Part shown: positions 15,616 to 24,005 of the stretch, piece after piece | How positions within the stretch are numbered: the first letter of the stretch is position 1 | Layout: each line of letters begins with the position of its first letter | DNA from: Paenibacillus sp. RUD330 | GTDB lineage: Bacteria; Bacillota; Bacilli; Paenibacillales; Paenibacillaceae | Direction of reading: 5' to 3' | Assembly: GCF_002243345.2 (NCBI RefSeq) | Contig: NZ_CP022655.2 | Location: 2,110,501 to 2,174,500 of the forward strand | Length of the DNA stretch: 64,000 nt | The notes under the pieces: model-generated | The model's database searches: none | What the model was told of the DNA's origin: nothing | Seen by the model: only the letters and a program-made list of their open reading frames with translations | Made by a program: the position numbers and the translations under genes

Positions 15616-16032
15616 ATGACGCTTGAATCCGCTGTCCGGCTCTTGACCGGCACTTTCGCCTGGACGGCTGCCGGAGCTCTGCTTCTGGCCTTGCTGATGG
15701 CTGTCGATTCGCTGACGACCCGCTATAAGGATCTTGCGGAGATGCGCAAGGGGAACGTAGCGGTGACGACTCGTTTTGTCATGAAATTATTTGCCCAAGG
15801 ATACATACTCGCCCAAGCGGTGCGAACCTCCTACAGCCTGTCCGAGGCGCTGATCGTGTCGGTCGTCTCCTTCGTCATCCTGCTGATCATCGAGCTTGTC
15901 GTTCGCCGGCTGCTGGACCGCTTTGGAGGCTTCCATCTCGATGAAGGGACGAAGGACGGCAAAATCGCCCATGCGCTGCTGGCTGGTTCGCTGCATCTCA
16001 CCGGGGCGCTGATCGTCGCTTCTACGCTGTAA
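15616..16032 (+). CDS. DUF350 membrane protein
   Basis: A 138-residue membrane protein with four predicted helices (about 14-30, 52-70, 76-98, 117-136), matching DUF350/YjfL, which has duplicated helix pairs. It is expected in the cytoplasmic membrane. Members occur next to PspA-type genes in many bacteria (E. coli yjfL beside the PspA-like yjfJ), so a role in envelope stress is inferred from context. ATG at 15616 has GGGGG upstream. Confidence 0.82.
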   Translation: MTLESAVRLLTGTFAWTAAGALLLALLMAVDSLTTRYKDLAEMRKGNVAVTTRFVMKLFAQGYILAQAVRTSYSLSEALIVSVVSFVILLIIELVVRRLLDRFGGFHLDEGTKDGKIAHALLAGSLHLTGALIVASTL

Positions 16033-16071
16033 CGCACAAAGGATGGAACATCTAGAGAGGGGGAACGGGAG

Positions 16072-16578
16072 ATGAGCCTGTTCAAACGGATCTCGGGCAT
16101 CCTCCGGAAGCCGGAGCCGCCCAAGCCTGAAAAGAGCCTGCTGACGCTGGGTCCGGGCGATATATGCGAGGTGTCTCTGGTCACCTATGAGGTCATCGGC
16201 AAGACGCAGAACGTCAGGCGCAGGGAAACCTTCCTGTCCCTCCAGGACGGGACGGAGCTGCGCTATCTCCATATCGAAGACCGTCAGAGCACCGAGTATA
16301 CGCTGTATGCTCCGGTGGACGGAAGAATGGATTCCATAGAAGAGATCCCTTCCACGATGGAATTGGACGGAAGAGACTACTACCTGGAAGAGAACTACTC
16401 GTCGCCGGTCCAGGTGACGGGCCGCTCGCCGCATCAGGCGGGCGGGGAGCTTCATGTATGGCAGTACCAATCCGACGACCGCAGGCTGCTCCGCATCGAA
16501 TGGCAGGAAGGGAGAATCCTTCTCTATGAGGGGGAATCGATCCTGACGGCCGACGTGAAGGTGCTGCGGGGAAGCTAG
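16072..16578 (+). CDS. DUF4178 domain protein
   Basis: A 168-residue, mostly beta-rich soluble protein. It matches the DUF4178 pattern: LGPGDICEVSLVTYEVIGKT at about 26-45, RRETFLSLQDGTELRYLHIED near 50-70, and a C-terminal RRLLRIEWQEGRILLYEGESI. The domain is usually found in operons with PspA, DUF350 and DUF4247 proteins. Function unknown. ATG at 16072 has GAGAGGGGG upstream. Confidence 0.78.
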   Translation: MSLFKRISGILRKPEPPKPEKSLLTLGPGDICEVSLVTYEVIGKTQNVRRRETFLSLQDGTELRYLHIEDRQSTEYTLYAPVDGRMDSIEEIPSTMELDGRDYYLEENYSSPVQVTGRSPHQAGGELHVWQYQSDDRRLLRIEWQEGRILLYEGESILTADVKVLRGS

Positions 16579-16590
16579 GAGGGCTAGCAG

Positions 16591-17340
16591 ATGGGCAAAA
16601 AGTGGTTGAACGCCCTTAAGTGGGTCCTGGCCGCGACGCTGATGGTATCGCTGCTCAGCGGCTGCGGAGCTCCCAGAGTAAGCGATCAGTACCCGCTCGT
16701 GTCGGTAAGCAAGGACGGCGGCCAGACCTCCTATGTGTACCGGGCCGCCGGCGAGACCGTGCCGGAGGTCGCAGCTAGGCTTGCGGAGCAGAAGAAGCCC
16801 CAGCAGATGTCGGATTCGGACGATGAACGGATGTTCCTCGTCTATTCCGACCAGTGGTATCATCTGCAAAGGGATCCGGCCGAGCCTCAGGATACGCTGA
16901 TCGAGATCGACAACAAGGAATTCATACAGCGGAACTACAGCCCTTCCTTCCTGGAAGGCTACTTGACGGCTGTATTGGTCGGACAGCTGTTCGACACGAT
17001 CGGGAGCTACGGCAAATACCGCGGGTATACTGGCCGCGATGTCTACAAGCCGGCGACCGGCTCTTACCGGACGCCTTCCGCATCGGACAAAAAGATGGCG
17101 CCTCCTCTGACGGTGCCCGGAAAGGGCTTCATCACCAAGCGAGGCGGCAAGGTCACGGATCGTCCGAGCGACAGCGGTGGCCTCTTCGACCGCAATCCGA
17201 CGACCTCCAGCGGGAGCAAAGGCACGATCAAGCGGGGCGGCGGATCCTCCTCGGACAGCGGCGGCTCGTGGCTGTCTCCGCGCAAGAGCGTGCCGAAGAC
17301 GAAGTTCGGCAGCTCCGGCAAAATAAGGCGCCGACGATAA
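16591..17340 (+). CDS. DUF4247 lipoprotein
   Basis: A 249-residue secreted lipoprotein: a basic start, a hydrophobic stretch and the lipobox LLSGC (about residues 22-26) predict lipid anchoring outside the cell. The mature part matches DUF4247 (QYPLVSV...TSYVYRA...ERMFLVYSDQWYHLQRDPAEP...DTLIEIDNKEFIQRNY). The last 70 residues are Ser/Gly/Lys/Arg-rich and basic, likely contacting wall polymers or membrane. Last member of the pspA cassette, 12 bp after the DUF4178 gene. Confidence 0.8.
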   Translation: MGKKWLNALKWVLAATLMVSLLSGCGAPRVSDQYPLVSVSKDGGQTSYVYRAAGETVPEVAARLAEQKKPQQMSDSDDERMFLVYSDQWYHLQRDPAEPQDTLIEIDNKEFIQRNYSPSFLEGYLTAVLVGQLFDTIGSYGKYRGYTGRDVYKPATGSYRTPSASDKKMAPPLTVPGKGFITKRGGKVTDRPSDSGGLFDRNPTTSSGSKGTIKRGGGSSSDSGGSWLSPRKSVPKTKFGSSGKIRRRR

Positions 17341-17413
17341 CCGGCGAGATAGATATGCCGAATCCGCCATCGGCATAGATTAGATCAGGCGCGCTTCATC
17401 AAGGAGGAAGCCT

Positions 17414-18178
17414 ATGGACAGAATCGCCATCATCTCGGATATCCACGGCAACATGCCGGCGCTCGAGGCTGTGCTCGGCGACATCGCCAGACGGGAAATC
17501 GGCCGGATCGTCTGCTTGGGCGATCTCATCGGCAAGGGACCGGGCTCGGCTGAAGCCGTCGATCGGATCCGCAGCAGCTGCCAGGCCGTCATCAAGGGGA
17601 ACTGGGACGACTTCATCAGCAAGGAATCCGAGCTTGAATTCATCCGGTGGCATCAAGCCCGTCTCGGGGAGGAACGGCTCCGCTATTTGGCCGGCCTTCC
17701 CTTTTCCGTGGAATACGTTCTGAGCGGCAGGCGGATCCGACTGCTCCATGCCTCTCCCGAAAGCGTGTATAAGCGGGTGCAGCCCTGGGATTCAGAGGAG
17801 ACCAGGCTGGCGATGTTCGAGCCTCCGCCCGGGAAGGAGCATCGGGCCGATGTGCTTGGATACGGCGATATCCACCAAGCCTATGTCCAGCATCTGGACG
17901 GCCGGATGCTGTTCAATTGCGGCAGCGTAGGCAACCCGCTGGATATGACGCAAGCTTCCTATGCGGTTCTGGAGGGATCGCGTCAGGCGGCCGGAGCGGC
18001 TCCATTCTCCTTGCAGCTGATTCGCGTGCCGTATGATATCGAGGAGGCGGTAAGGCTGGCTCTCGAGGCCGGCATGCCCGATGCCGAGGCTTACACGCTG
18101 GAGCTGAGAACCGGACGTTATCGCGCAAAACGACTTGACAGTGGAGGCGATGCCGATGATACGCGCGATCCTGTTTGA
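17414..18178 (+). CDS. Metallophosphoesterase family protein
   Basis: A 254-residue calcineurin-like phosphoesterase of the YfcE/MJ0936 type. Two-metal site motifs are visible: ISDIHGN at about 7-13, GDLIGKGP at 37-44, GNWD at 64-67, LLHASPE near 112 and GYGDIHQAY (the expected GHTH is replaced by GDIH) near 149. It probably hydrolyses a phosphodiester or phosphomonoester; substrate unknown. ATG at 17414 has AAGGAGG upstream. It overlaps the next gene by about 20 bp. Confidence 0.85.
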   Translation: MDRIAIISDIHGNMPALEAVLGDIARREIGRIVCLGDLIGKGPGSAEAVDRIRSSCQAVIKGNWDDFISKESELEFIRWHQARLGEERLRYLAGLPFSVEYVLSGRRIRLLHASPESVYKRVQPWDSEETRLAMFEPPPGKEHRADVLGYGDIHQAYVQHLDGRMLFNCGSVGNPLDMTQASYAVLEGSRQAAGAAPFSLQLIRVPYDIEEAVRLALEAGMPDAEAYTLELRTGRYRAKRLDSGGDADDTRDPV

Positions 18179-18860
18179 CCTGGACAACACGCTGCTCGAC
18201 CGCCAGGCCGCTTTCCTCCGCTTTGCCTCCAGGCTGGCGGATGACTATGCCGATGCAGCGGGCGATGAACGCCAGAGCTGGATCGACTCCGTCGTCGAAT
18301 GGGATGAAGACGGATACAAGAACAAACCGCAATTGTTCCGGGACATCCTGCAGCGCCTCCCGTGCAGGCCGGCGGCGGGGTGGGAAGAGCTGTACGGATA
18401 CTACCAGACGCATTATGTGGCTTCCGCCGTTCCGATGGAGGGGATGAGAGAGCTGTTGTCCGCGCTTCGTCCCTACTACAGGCTGGGCATCGTCACGAAC
18501 GGCAGGGACGACATCCAGAACGGCAAGATCGACAAGCTGGGCATTCGGGGCTGGTTCGGCTCCATCGTCGTCTCGGAATCGGCGGGAATCAAGAAGCCGT
18601 CTCCACTCATATTCGCCCGGGCTCTGGCTGAGCTCGACGTCAATCCCGAGCAGGCGCTCTTCGTCGGGGATCATCCCGTCAACGACGTCGAAGGCGCGCT
18701 TCTCAGCGGAATGCGGGCCGTATGGCTCAAGCGGAGCCAGCCCTGGAACGAATCCATCGCGGTCATGCCCGATGCCGTCATCTCCGGCCTGGCCGAGCTT
18801 CCCGAAGCGATCCGGCATGCATGGGGCCAGACGGCATCATCCATCAAGCGGCTTTCCTGA
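18156..18860 (+). CDS. HAD-family hydrolase (phosphatase-like)
   Basis: A 234-residue haloacid dehalogenase-superfamily protein: motif I FDLDNTLLD at about 6-14 (nucleophile and acid Asp), motif II VTNG near 108, Lys in IKKPSP near 143, and motif IV VGDHPVNDV near 165. The cap domain is of the small helical type. Start chosen at 18156, 8 nt after GGAGG, rather than at 18150 (2 nt) or 18135. It overlaps the phosphoesterase gene, so the two are translationally linked. Confidence 0.86.
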   Translation: MIRAILFDLDNTLLDRQAAFLRFASRLADDYADAAGDERQSWIDSVVEWDEDGYKNKPQLFRDILQRLPCRPAAGWEELYGYYQTHYVASAVPMEGMRELLSALRPYYRLGIVTNGRDDIQNGKIDKLGIRGWFGSIVVSESAGIKKPSPLIFARALAELDVNPEQALFVGDHPVNDVEGALLSGMRAVWLKRSQPWNESIAVMPDAVISGLAELPEAIRHAWGQTASSIKRLS

Positions 18861-20030
18861 TTTCAGGGAGCCGCTTTTTTTGCCGCGTCCCGGGCGGGCC
18901 GGAGCATTGACGATCGTCACCTTGTTCTTGCCCGTCGTCTTGGAGCGGTACATGGCTTCATCGGCTTCCCGGATGACTTCCTCCACGGTGCTGCCGCTGC
19001 GGGAATAGCTGACGCCGATGCTCATCGTGACGATGGACTCTTCTTCGACCCGGCGGCGGAGCAGCTCTGCGATCTCGGCGGCCTTGTCCCCGGCGCCTAC
19101 AGCGAGCAGCAGCTCCTCGCCCCCGTAACGGCCGGCTATGCCGCCGCTCTGGCTGATCTCCCGCATGATCTCGGCGACCTGCTTGAGCACCCCGTCCGCC
19201 CGATGATGCCCGTGGGTGTCGTTCAGCTTCTTGAAGTTGTCGATGTCGCCGAAGATGACGGCGATTCCCTTGCCGCGGACCATCATCTGGCCGGCCTTCT
19301 GATGGAAGTGCTTGCGGTTGTACAATCCCGTCAGCCCGTCGGTGATGGAGGAGCGGTAAGTCGTCAGCAGCCTGTCGACCACCCATTCGAACAGCAGCAG
19401 GAAAAGCAGGATGAAGTAGATGACGGGCAGCATTCTAGAGAGCAGCAGCAGCATCGGCACGCTGCCTTGGAAGACATAGCGGTCGGTGACGCGGGCCAGG
19501 TCTCCGGCGAAGTAGATCATGAGGCCGACGGAATACTTCGTGCGCAGCTCGACACCTCTCGTGTCCAGCAAAATCAGGAAATTGACAAGAATTCCATAGA
19601 AATCGAGGCCTACGAACGGGATCGGCGCGCCGGCGGAAGTCTCCAGCAGACGCGGATTGAATGCGATCTCGAGTCCCGCGATGAGGGCGGCGGCGAGCGC
19701 CATCAGGAAAAAGGGCGCTCCCTTGAGGCGGACGGCAGGATGGCTGTATAATTTCATGAACACAAAGTTTATAATGATGAAAGCGAAAATGCCCAGCAGT
19801 CTGGTCCCCAGCTGGAGAAGCGGCGGGGAGGTCCCGCCGTCGGCCCCGGCAGCCTGAAGCAGCTGCAGCATCATCAGGAGCGGCAGCACGACGATCAGCA
19901 GCCGGTAGACGGGATGCCGCCGGTAGCTGCGGTACAGGCGCACGGACATGAACATCATCATGGCCAGCACGGTGAGGGAGCAGGCTGAAGCGAACAGTCC
20001 GATGGAAGGGTTCGACATCCAATTGGTCAT
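18837..20030 (-). CDS. Membrane-bound GGDEF diguanylate cyclase
   Basis: A 397-residue protein with about seven membrane helices (residues 10-220) and a C-terminal GGDEF domain that makes c-di-GMP from two GTP. Active-site signature is GGEEL at 303-307, an acceptable variant of GG(D/E)EF, with the metal-binding Asp region VIFGDIDNFKKLND at 258-271. An RxxD inhibitory site four residues before the signature is not evident. The 3' end overlaps the end of the HAD gene by 24 bp on the opposite strand. Confidence 0.9.
   Translation of the reverse strand: MTNWMSNPSIGLFASACSLTVLAMMMFMSVRLYRSYRRHPVYRLLIVVLPLLMMLQLLQAAGADGGTSPPLLQLGTRLLGIFAFIIINFVFMKLYSHPAVRLKGAPFFLMALAAALIAGLEIAFNPRLLETSAGAPIPFVGLDFYGILVNFLILLDTRGVELRTKYSVGLMIYFAGDLARVTDRYVFQGSVPMLLLLSRMLPVIYFILLFLLLFEWVVDRLLTTYRSSITDGLTGLYNRKHFHQKAGQMMVRGKGIAVIFGDIDNFKKLNDTHGHHRADGVLKQVAEIMREISQSGGIAGRYGGEELLLAVGAGDKAAEIAELLRRRVEEESIVTMSIGVSYSRSGSTVEEVIREADEAMYRSKTTGKNKVTIVNAPARPGRGKKSGSLKSGKPLDG
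18846..18881. terminator. Terminator inside the overlapping ends of convergent genes
   Basis: AAGCGGCT..CCTG and CAGG..AGCCGCTT pair around a 4-nt loop, followed by TTTTTT on the plus strand. The stem contains the HAD gene stop codon and the last codons of the diguanylate cyclase gene. Confidence 0.75.
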
Positions 20031-20225
20031 AGCGAATACACTCCGTCTTTGTCAACGATTCTTCTTGCGACTTCGGATCTCGAATTCCATGATCTTGCTG
20101 CCTGGAATCTATCGAGGGTCCGTTTCATGCTACAATGGCGGTATCGGCTTGACGGGAGGAAGATATTAGAGGGAACGTCCGTTCTAGTATAACATGATCA
20201 TGTCTGTTCGGAGGAGATGCGGACG

Positions 20226-21368
20226 ATGGAAATTTTGCAGGCCTTGTTTTTTCCGCCGGAACAGCCCGGCGGCGTTTCTTCCATGGTTCCGTACATGCAG
20301 GAGAGGTTCAACAAAGTCGGCTGGCCGACAGAGCTGTTCTCCCTGCCCAAAAGAATCCGGGGCAAAGGAAAGGAGGACTTTCCGTTCCTCCATCTGAATG
20401 CGGGCGAGTTCGAGGACAATCCGATTACGGCCAAATATTTGCAGACGCTTCGGGATTACCTGTGGTGGACAAAGCTGCGCGTCAAGCGCTCCTATGATCT
20501 GATCCATGCGCATCATCCCGTTGCGGCGCTTGTCATGAAGCAGGTCTTCCCGGATACGCCGCTGGTCGTCACGATCCATTCCAGCTACGAGAGGGAGCTG
20601 ATCCTTAACGGCAAAATTCAGGAGGGCGGTCCCGAACACCGGTTCCTGACATCCATCTACAAGGAAATCGAGGATACCGCGGACCGGATCCTGACGGTGT
20701 CGGATTCATTCCGCGCCTATCTGGCGCCCTATGTGGAGCGCCCCGAAGACATCGGAATCATCGCCAACGGATTCGACGAGCGCAGATTCAAGCCGATCAG
20801 CCACGAAAATGCGGTTCCGCAGCTCATTACGGTATGCCGGCTCGTCCCTGCCAAGGGCATCGACATCCTGCTCCATGCCTGCGCGGAGCTGAAGGCCAAA
20901 GGGCATCCGTTCGTGCTGCACATCATCGGCGACGGCCCGATCCGCGAGGAGCTCGAGGCGCTGGCCCAGAGCCTGGACTTATACGACGACATCATCTTTT
21001 ACGGCTACATGCTCCATCCGGAGGAGTTCATGCCCTTCTTCGACGTTTTTGTCCTTCCGTCCAGAGCGGAGGCGTTCGGCAGCGTGTTCGCCGAAGCGGC
21101 CTTGTGCTGGCTTGCGCTTGTCGGGACGGATGTCGGCGGCATCGGCGAGCAGATCGACGACGGCGTGAACGGACTGCTCGTTCCCCCGGACGATCCGGCC
21201 GCGCTCGCGGCTGCGCTGGAGAGCCTCGTGACGGATTCGACGTTCCGCTACCAGCTGGCGCGGGCGGCATGGGACAAAGCGAAGAAGGCCTATTCCCTTA
21301 CGAGAGTGATTTCCCAATTGAAGCAGGTCTATCTGGAGACGGCGCCGGAAGCGGGCGGGAACGGCTAA
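20226..21368 (+). CDS. Glycosyltransferase family 4 protein
   Basis: A 380-residue GT-B retaining glycosyltransferase: N-terminal acceptor domain (EILQALFFPPEQPGGVSSMVPYM) and the C-terminal nucleotide-sugar domain with ITVCRLVPAKGIDILLHAC, LHIIGDGPIREELEAL and the EX7E region PSRAEAFGSVFAEA. It is likely cytoplasmic or membrane-peripheral, transferring a sugar to a glycolipid or polymer; acceptor unknown. The start at 20226 is 9 nt after GGAGGAG. Its stop overlaps the end of the convergent ykvI-like gene. Confidence 0.87.
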   Translation: MEILQALFFPPEQPGGVSSMVPYMQERFNKVGWPTELFSLPKRIRGKGKEDFPFLHLNAGEFEDNPITAKYLQTLRDYLWWTKLRVKRSYDLIHAHHPVAALVMKQVFPDTPLVVTIHSSYERELILNGKIQEGGPEHRFLTSIYKEIEDTADRILTVSDSFRAYLAPYVERPEDIGIIANGFDERRFKPISHENAVPQLITVCRLVPAKGIDILLHACAELKAKGHPFVLHIIGDGPIREELEALAQSLDLYDDIIFYGYMLHPEEFMPFFDVFVLPSRAEAFGSVFAEAALCWLALVGTDVGGIGEQIDDGVNGLLVPPDDPAALAAALESLVTDSTFRYQLARAAWDKAKKAYSLTRVISQLKQVYLETAPEAGGNG

Positions 21369-22411
21369 TTCCCCCCCCTCCCGGTTTTTTTGCGTATCAT
21401 CAGCAGCAGCCATCCGAGGCTTACGAAGCCGAACAACGGATAGAGCGTCGAGACGAGCGGGCCGAAGCCGATCTGGCTGAGCAGATAGCAGAAGATGAGG
21501 ATGAGGATGATGATCAAATTCCGGGGAATGGGGAGGCGGTCCTGCAGCTGGAGCGCAAGGCCGTACACGTCCGCGATCAGCGTCGTGAAAATCTCGGAGA
21601 AGATCAGGAAAATGTAGATGAGCTGCACGCCGCTGCCGAGCTGCCGCGCGATGCCGCCCATCGGAATCGCATATTGCTGGACGCCCGGCATATGGGAGCT
21701 GAGGGCGATATGGCCTGCCAGCAGCATGAAGCCGATGCCGAAACCTCCGAACCAGGAGCCGAGCTTGATCGCCTTGCGGTCGGCGATCTCGGCTCCGAGC
21801 GGCACGAGCACGGCCTGGGCCATGGCGAGGTTGAAAGCCGTATACAGGAATGGGGAAGCCCATATCCGAAGCGGCGATGCGTCGGTCTGCAATGTGATCC
21901 AGCGATCTGAGCCGGGAGAATGGAAGGTGTCGAACAGGACGAACACGGTGAACAGCAGCATGACGGGCACGACGATGCTGTTGACGGTAAGGATCGCCTT
22001 CATTCCCCTGCGCAGCATCGCATAACAAGCGACGAGAGTGACGACGAGGCCGGTCTGATACGAGATGTTCCAGTTCTCATAAAAGATCGTTCCCGCTCCG
22101 GCAAGCATGATCGCATTGACGCCGAGCAGCACGACAAGCATGAAATGGCTGACCAGCTGCCCGATCGAGCGGCCGAACAGCGCCTTGTTGAGATCCTCGT
22201 AGGATTTGGCGCCGATCTCACCGGCCAGAATCATCATCTTGGCTCCGAGCCAGATGAAAAAAACCGTCGCGACAGCAATGGTGAAGGAAGCCCAGTAGCC
22301 GTACCGGGTGAAAAACTGCAAGATTTCCTGTCCGGTCGCGAAGCCGGCTCCGACGATGGTGCCCATATACGTAAACCCGATCTGCAGCACTCGCCCTGTG
22401 CGTCCCGGCAT
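21365..22411 (-). CDS. YkvI-family membrane protein (APC superfamily)
   Basis: A 348-residue polytopic membrane protein with ten or so predicted helices resembling Bacillus YkvI (VLQIGFTYMGTIVGAGFATGQEILQFFTRYG at residues 7-37). The Gly-rich unwound first helix (GTIVGAGFATGQE) is typical of LeuT/APC-fold transporters, so a sodium- or proton-coupled solute carrier is likely; substrate unknown. Start at 22411 has GCGGAGG with 8-nt spacing. Convergent with the glycosyltransferase gene, with a 4-bp overlap. Confidence 0.82.
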   Translation of the reverse strand: MPGRTGRVLQIGFTYMGTIVGAGFATGQEILQFFTRYGYWASFTIAVATVFFIWLGAKMMILAGEIGAKSYEDLNKALFGRSIGQLVSHFMLVVLLGVNAIMLAGAGTIFYENWNISYQTGLVVTLVACYAMLRRGMKAILTVNSIVVPVMLLFTVFVLFDTFHSPGSDRWITLQTDASPLRIWASPFLYTAFNLAMAQAVLVPLGAEIADRKAIKLGSWFGGFGIGFMLLAGHIALSSHMPGVQQYAIPMGGIARQLGSGVQLIYIFLIFSEIFTTLIADVYGLALQLQDRLPIPRNLIIILILIFCYLLSQIGFGPLVSTLYPLFGFVSLGWLLLMIRKKTGRGGN

Positions 22412-22572
22412 TCTCGTCGCCTCCGCTTCTGAATCAATCCCTACCATTCTATGACAGGGAGGGGACAGGCATGACAAGTCTTTGGCAGGCGGGGAGCCCG
22501 TCCCGGGTTGCGCGAACGCTCCAGCTATGATAATTTAACGGAAAGAATGACGCCGGAAGGGACTAATGCGCC

Positions 22573-23145
22573 ATGGAACAATTGAAGCAACGCATCTTGC
22601 AGGAAGCCTCTGTCATGTCGAGCGACGTGGTCAAGCTCGATGCGATTCTGAATCATCAGGTCGATCCTGTCCTTACGATGGAGATGGGGCGGGAATTCGC
22701 GCGCATCTTCGCCGAGGAGCAGGTGACCAAAGTCATTACGGTGGAATCGTCCGGCATTCCCGTCGCGTTCGCCACCGCCCTCGAGCTCGGTGTGCCGCTG
22801 CTGTTCGCCCGCCGCAAGAAGACGCTGATCGCCGATCCGGATCATTATTCGGAACGGGTGCCTTCGTTCACCAAGGGAATCGTGACGGATCTGATGGTAT
22901 CCAAGTCCATGCTCTCTGCGGACGACCGGCTGCTGTTCATCGACGACATCATCGCCAACGGAGATGCCGCGCGCGGCCTGGTCCGCATCATCGAGCGCTC
23001 CGGGGCTTCGCTGGCCGGTCTCGGCGTCGTCGTGGAGAAAGCCTTCCAAGCCGGCGCAAGCACGATGCGGGAGAGCGGAATCCGCGTGGAATCGCTGGTC
23101 AAGATCGCCTCGCTCGAGAACGGGAACATCGTGTTCGCGGATTGA
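22573..23145 (+). CDS. xpt: Xanthine phosphoribosyltransferase
   Basis: Salvages xanthine to XMP with PRPP. The 190-residue protein aligns with Xpt along its length: MEQLKQRILQEASVMSSDVVKLDAILNHQ at the start, VTVESSGI near 56, the PRPP-binding motif LFIDDIIANGDA at 121-132, and VEKAFQAG near 155. In many Firmicutes xpt follows a guanine riboswitch; no such aptamer is seen in the 130 bases upstream. A GATAAT-like -10 near 22532 is the best promoter guess. Confidence 0.92.
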   Translation: MEQLKQRILQEASVMSSDVVKLDAILNHQVDPVLTMEMGREFARIFAEEQVTKVITVESSGIPVAFATALELGVPLLFARRKKTLIADPDHYSERVPSFTKGIVTDLMVSKSMLSADDRLLFIDDIIANGDAARGLVRIIERSGASLAGLGVVVEKAFQAGASTMRESGIRVESLVKIASLENGNIVFAD

Positions 23146-23232
23146 GCACAACATCAGCGGGAAATCAACTCTTTTCCCGGATAGCCGTATCCCCTATAAT
23201 AGGAACAAGATCTTCAAGGGAGGCATAAGGAT

Positions 23233-23562
23233 ATGGAAAACGCGAGTTCCGAGTTTTTTGAATCCAAGCTGTCCGATGCCAAAGTCCATTTCGAGCGCGC
23301 GCTCGATTGCAAACATACGGAGTTTGACGATCTCTATCCTTACATGATCGAGCATCCGCAGTTTTTCTGGTACAAGCGCTACGTCGCCTGGTCGGAGCTG
23401 CTGACGGTCGTGAAGCTCAGCGAGGAGCTGGGGATGGAATGGAAGGGCCAGTTCACCGAGCGCCAGGCCGATTATATCGCCAAGCGCGTGATGTCTTCCA
23501 GAGTTCTGGACGAGTGGTTCGAGACTAACGACACCAAGGAGCATGTCGGCAACGCCGAGTGA
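23233..23562 (+). CDS. Conserved hypothetical protein, unknown
   Basis: A 109-residue soluble, acidic, mostly helical protein with several aromatic residues (HPQFFWYKRYVAWSELL). I do not recognise a family. GGGAGG lies 8 nt before ATG 23233 and a TATAAT at 23195-23200 is a plausible -10. Its last codons and stop lie inside a degenerate tandem repeat (23545-23648) that continues past the gene, so the C-terminus (VGNAE) may be repeat-derived. Confidence 0.65.
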   Translation: MENASSEFFESKLSDAKVHFERALDCKHTEFDDLYPYMIEHPQFFWYKRYVAWSELLTVVKLSEELGMEWKGQFTERQADYIAKRVMSSRVLDEWFETNDTKEHVGNAE

Positions 23563-23648
23563 CCTGTCGAACGTCGAATGATCTGCCGGCAACGCCGAAT
23601 GAAGCCAGTCGGCGACGCCGAAGGAGCTGCGGCAACGCCGAATGAAGC
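23545..23648 (+). repeat. Degenerate tandem repeat, about five units of 19-23 bp
   Basis: Units start at about 23545, 23566, 23585, 23608 and 23629, each a variant of GTCGGCAACGCCGAATGA. The first unit encodes the end of the 23233 gene including its stop codon; the others follow in the untranslated region just before a terminator. Confidence 0.75.
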
Positions 23649-23658
23649 ATAGAGAGGT

Positions 23659-23699
23659 CCGGGAGACATGCGGCTAGCCAGTCTTCCGGGGCTTTTTTT
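23659..23699 (+). terminator. Rho-independent terminator
   Basis: CCGGGAGAC pairs with GTCTTCCGG (one G-U pair) around a 13-nt loop, followed by GGGGCTTTTTTT. It ends the 23233 transcription unit after the tandem repeat. Confidence 0.75.
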
Positions 23700-23763
23700 G
23701 CGTCTTGAGGATACGATATGCATAGCTGGAGCTGTTTCAACCTTGAGAATGGAGGGTACATTT

Positions 23764-23973
23764 ATGAACATCGCAAGCGAAGACCTGCTGAACCAATATC
23801 GGCTCTCAGGCGAGAAGGTCAGGGTGATCCGGGATGAGATGGAGCAGAACGACGTGCTTGGAATCGTAGTGGCCTGGGATGACGATTCGGTCATGATCCG
23901 AAGGCCGAACAAGCGTGTCGTCAAGCTGAGCCGGAGCTACCGGTACGAGCCTGCAGCGGCTCCGCGTTCCTGA
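23764..23973 (+). CDS. Small protein, possible beta-barrel, unknown
   Basis: A 69-residue protein: a helical start (EDLLNQYRLSGEKVRVIRDEM) then an apparent small beta domain (VLGIVVAWDDDSVMIRRPNKRVVKLSRSYRYEP) reminiscent of SH3- or Sm-like barrels. No family recognised. The ATG at 23764 lies 7 nt after GGAGGG. The next gene starts 32 bp downstream, so the two may be an operon. Confidence 0.6.
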   Translation: MNIASEDLLNQYRLSGEKVRVIRDEMEQNDVLGIVVAWDDDSVMIRRPNKRVVKLSRSYRYEPAAAPRS

Positions 23974-24005
23974 TCGTCCTCAACAAACGAAGGAGGCGGC
24001 GCAAC

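Noticed and set aside
21369-21400. Terminator after the glycosyltransferase.
   Set aside because: Only a C-run and T-run without a convincing stem are present.
22442-22572. Guanine riboswitch expected upstream of xpt.
   Set aside because: The conserved core motifs of the purine aptamer are absent in the 130 bases before the gene.
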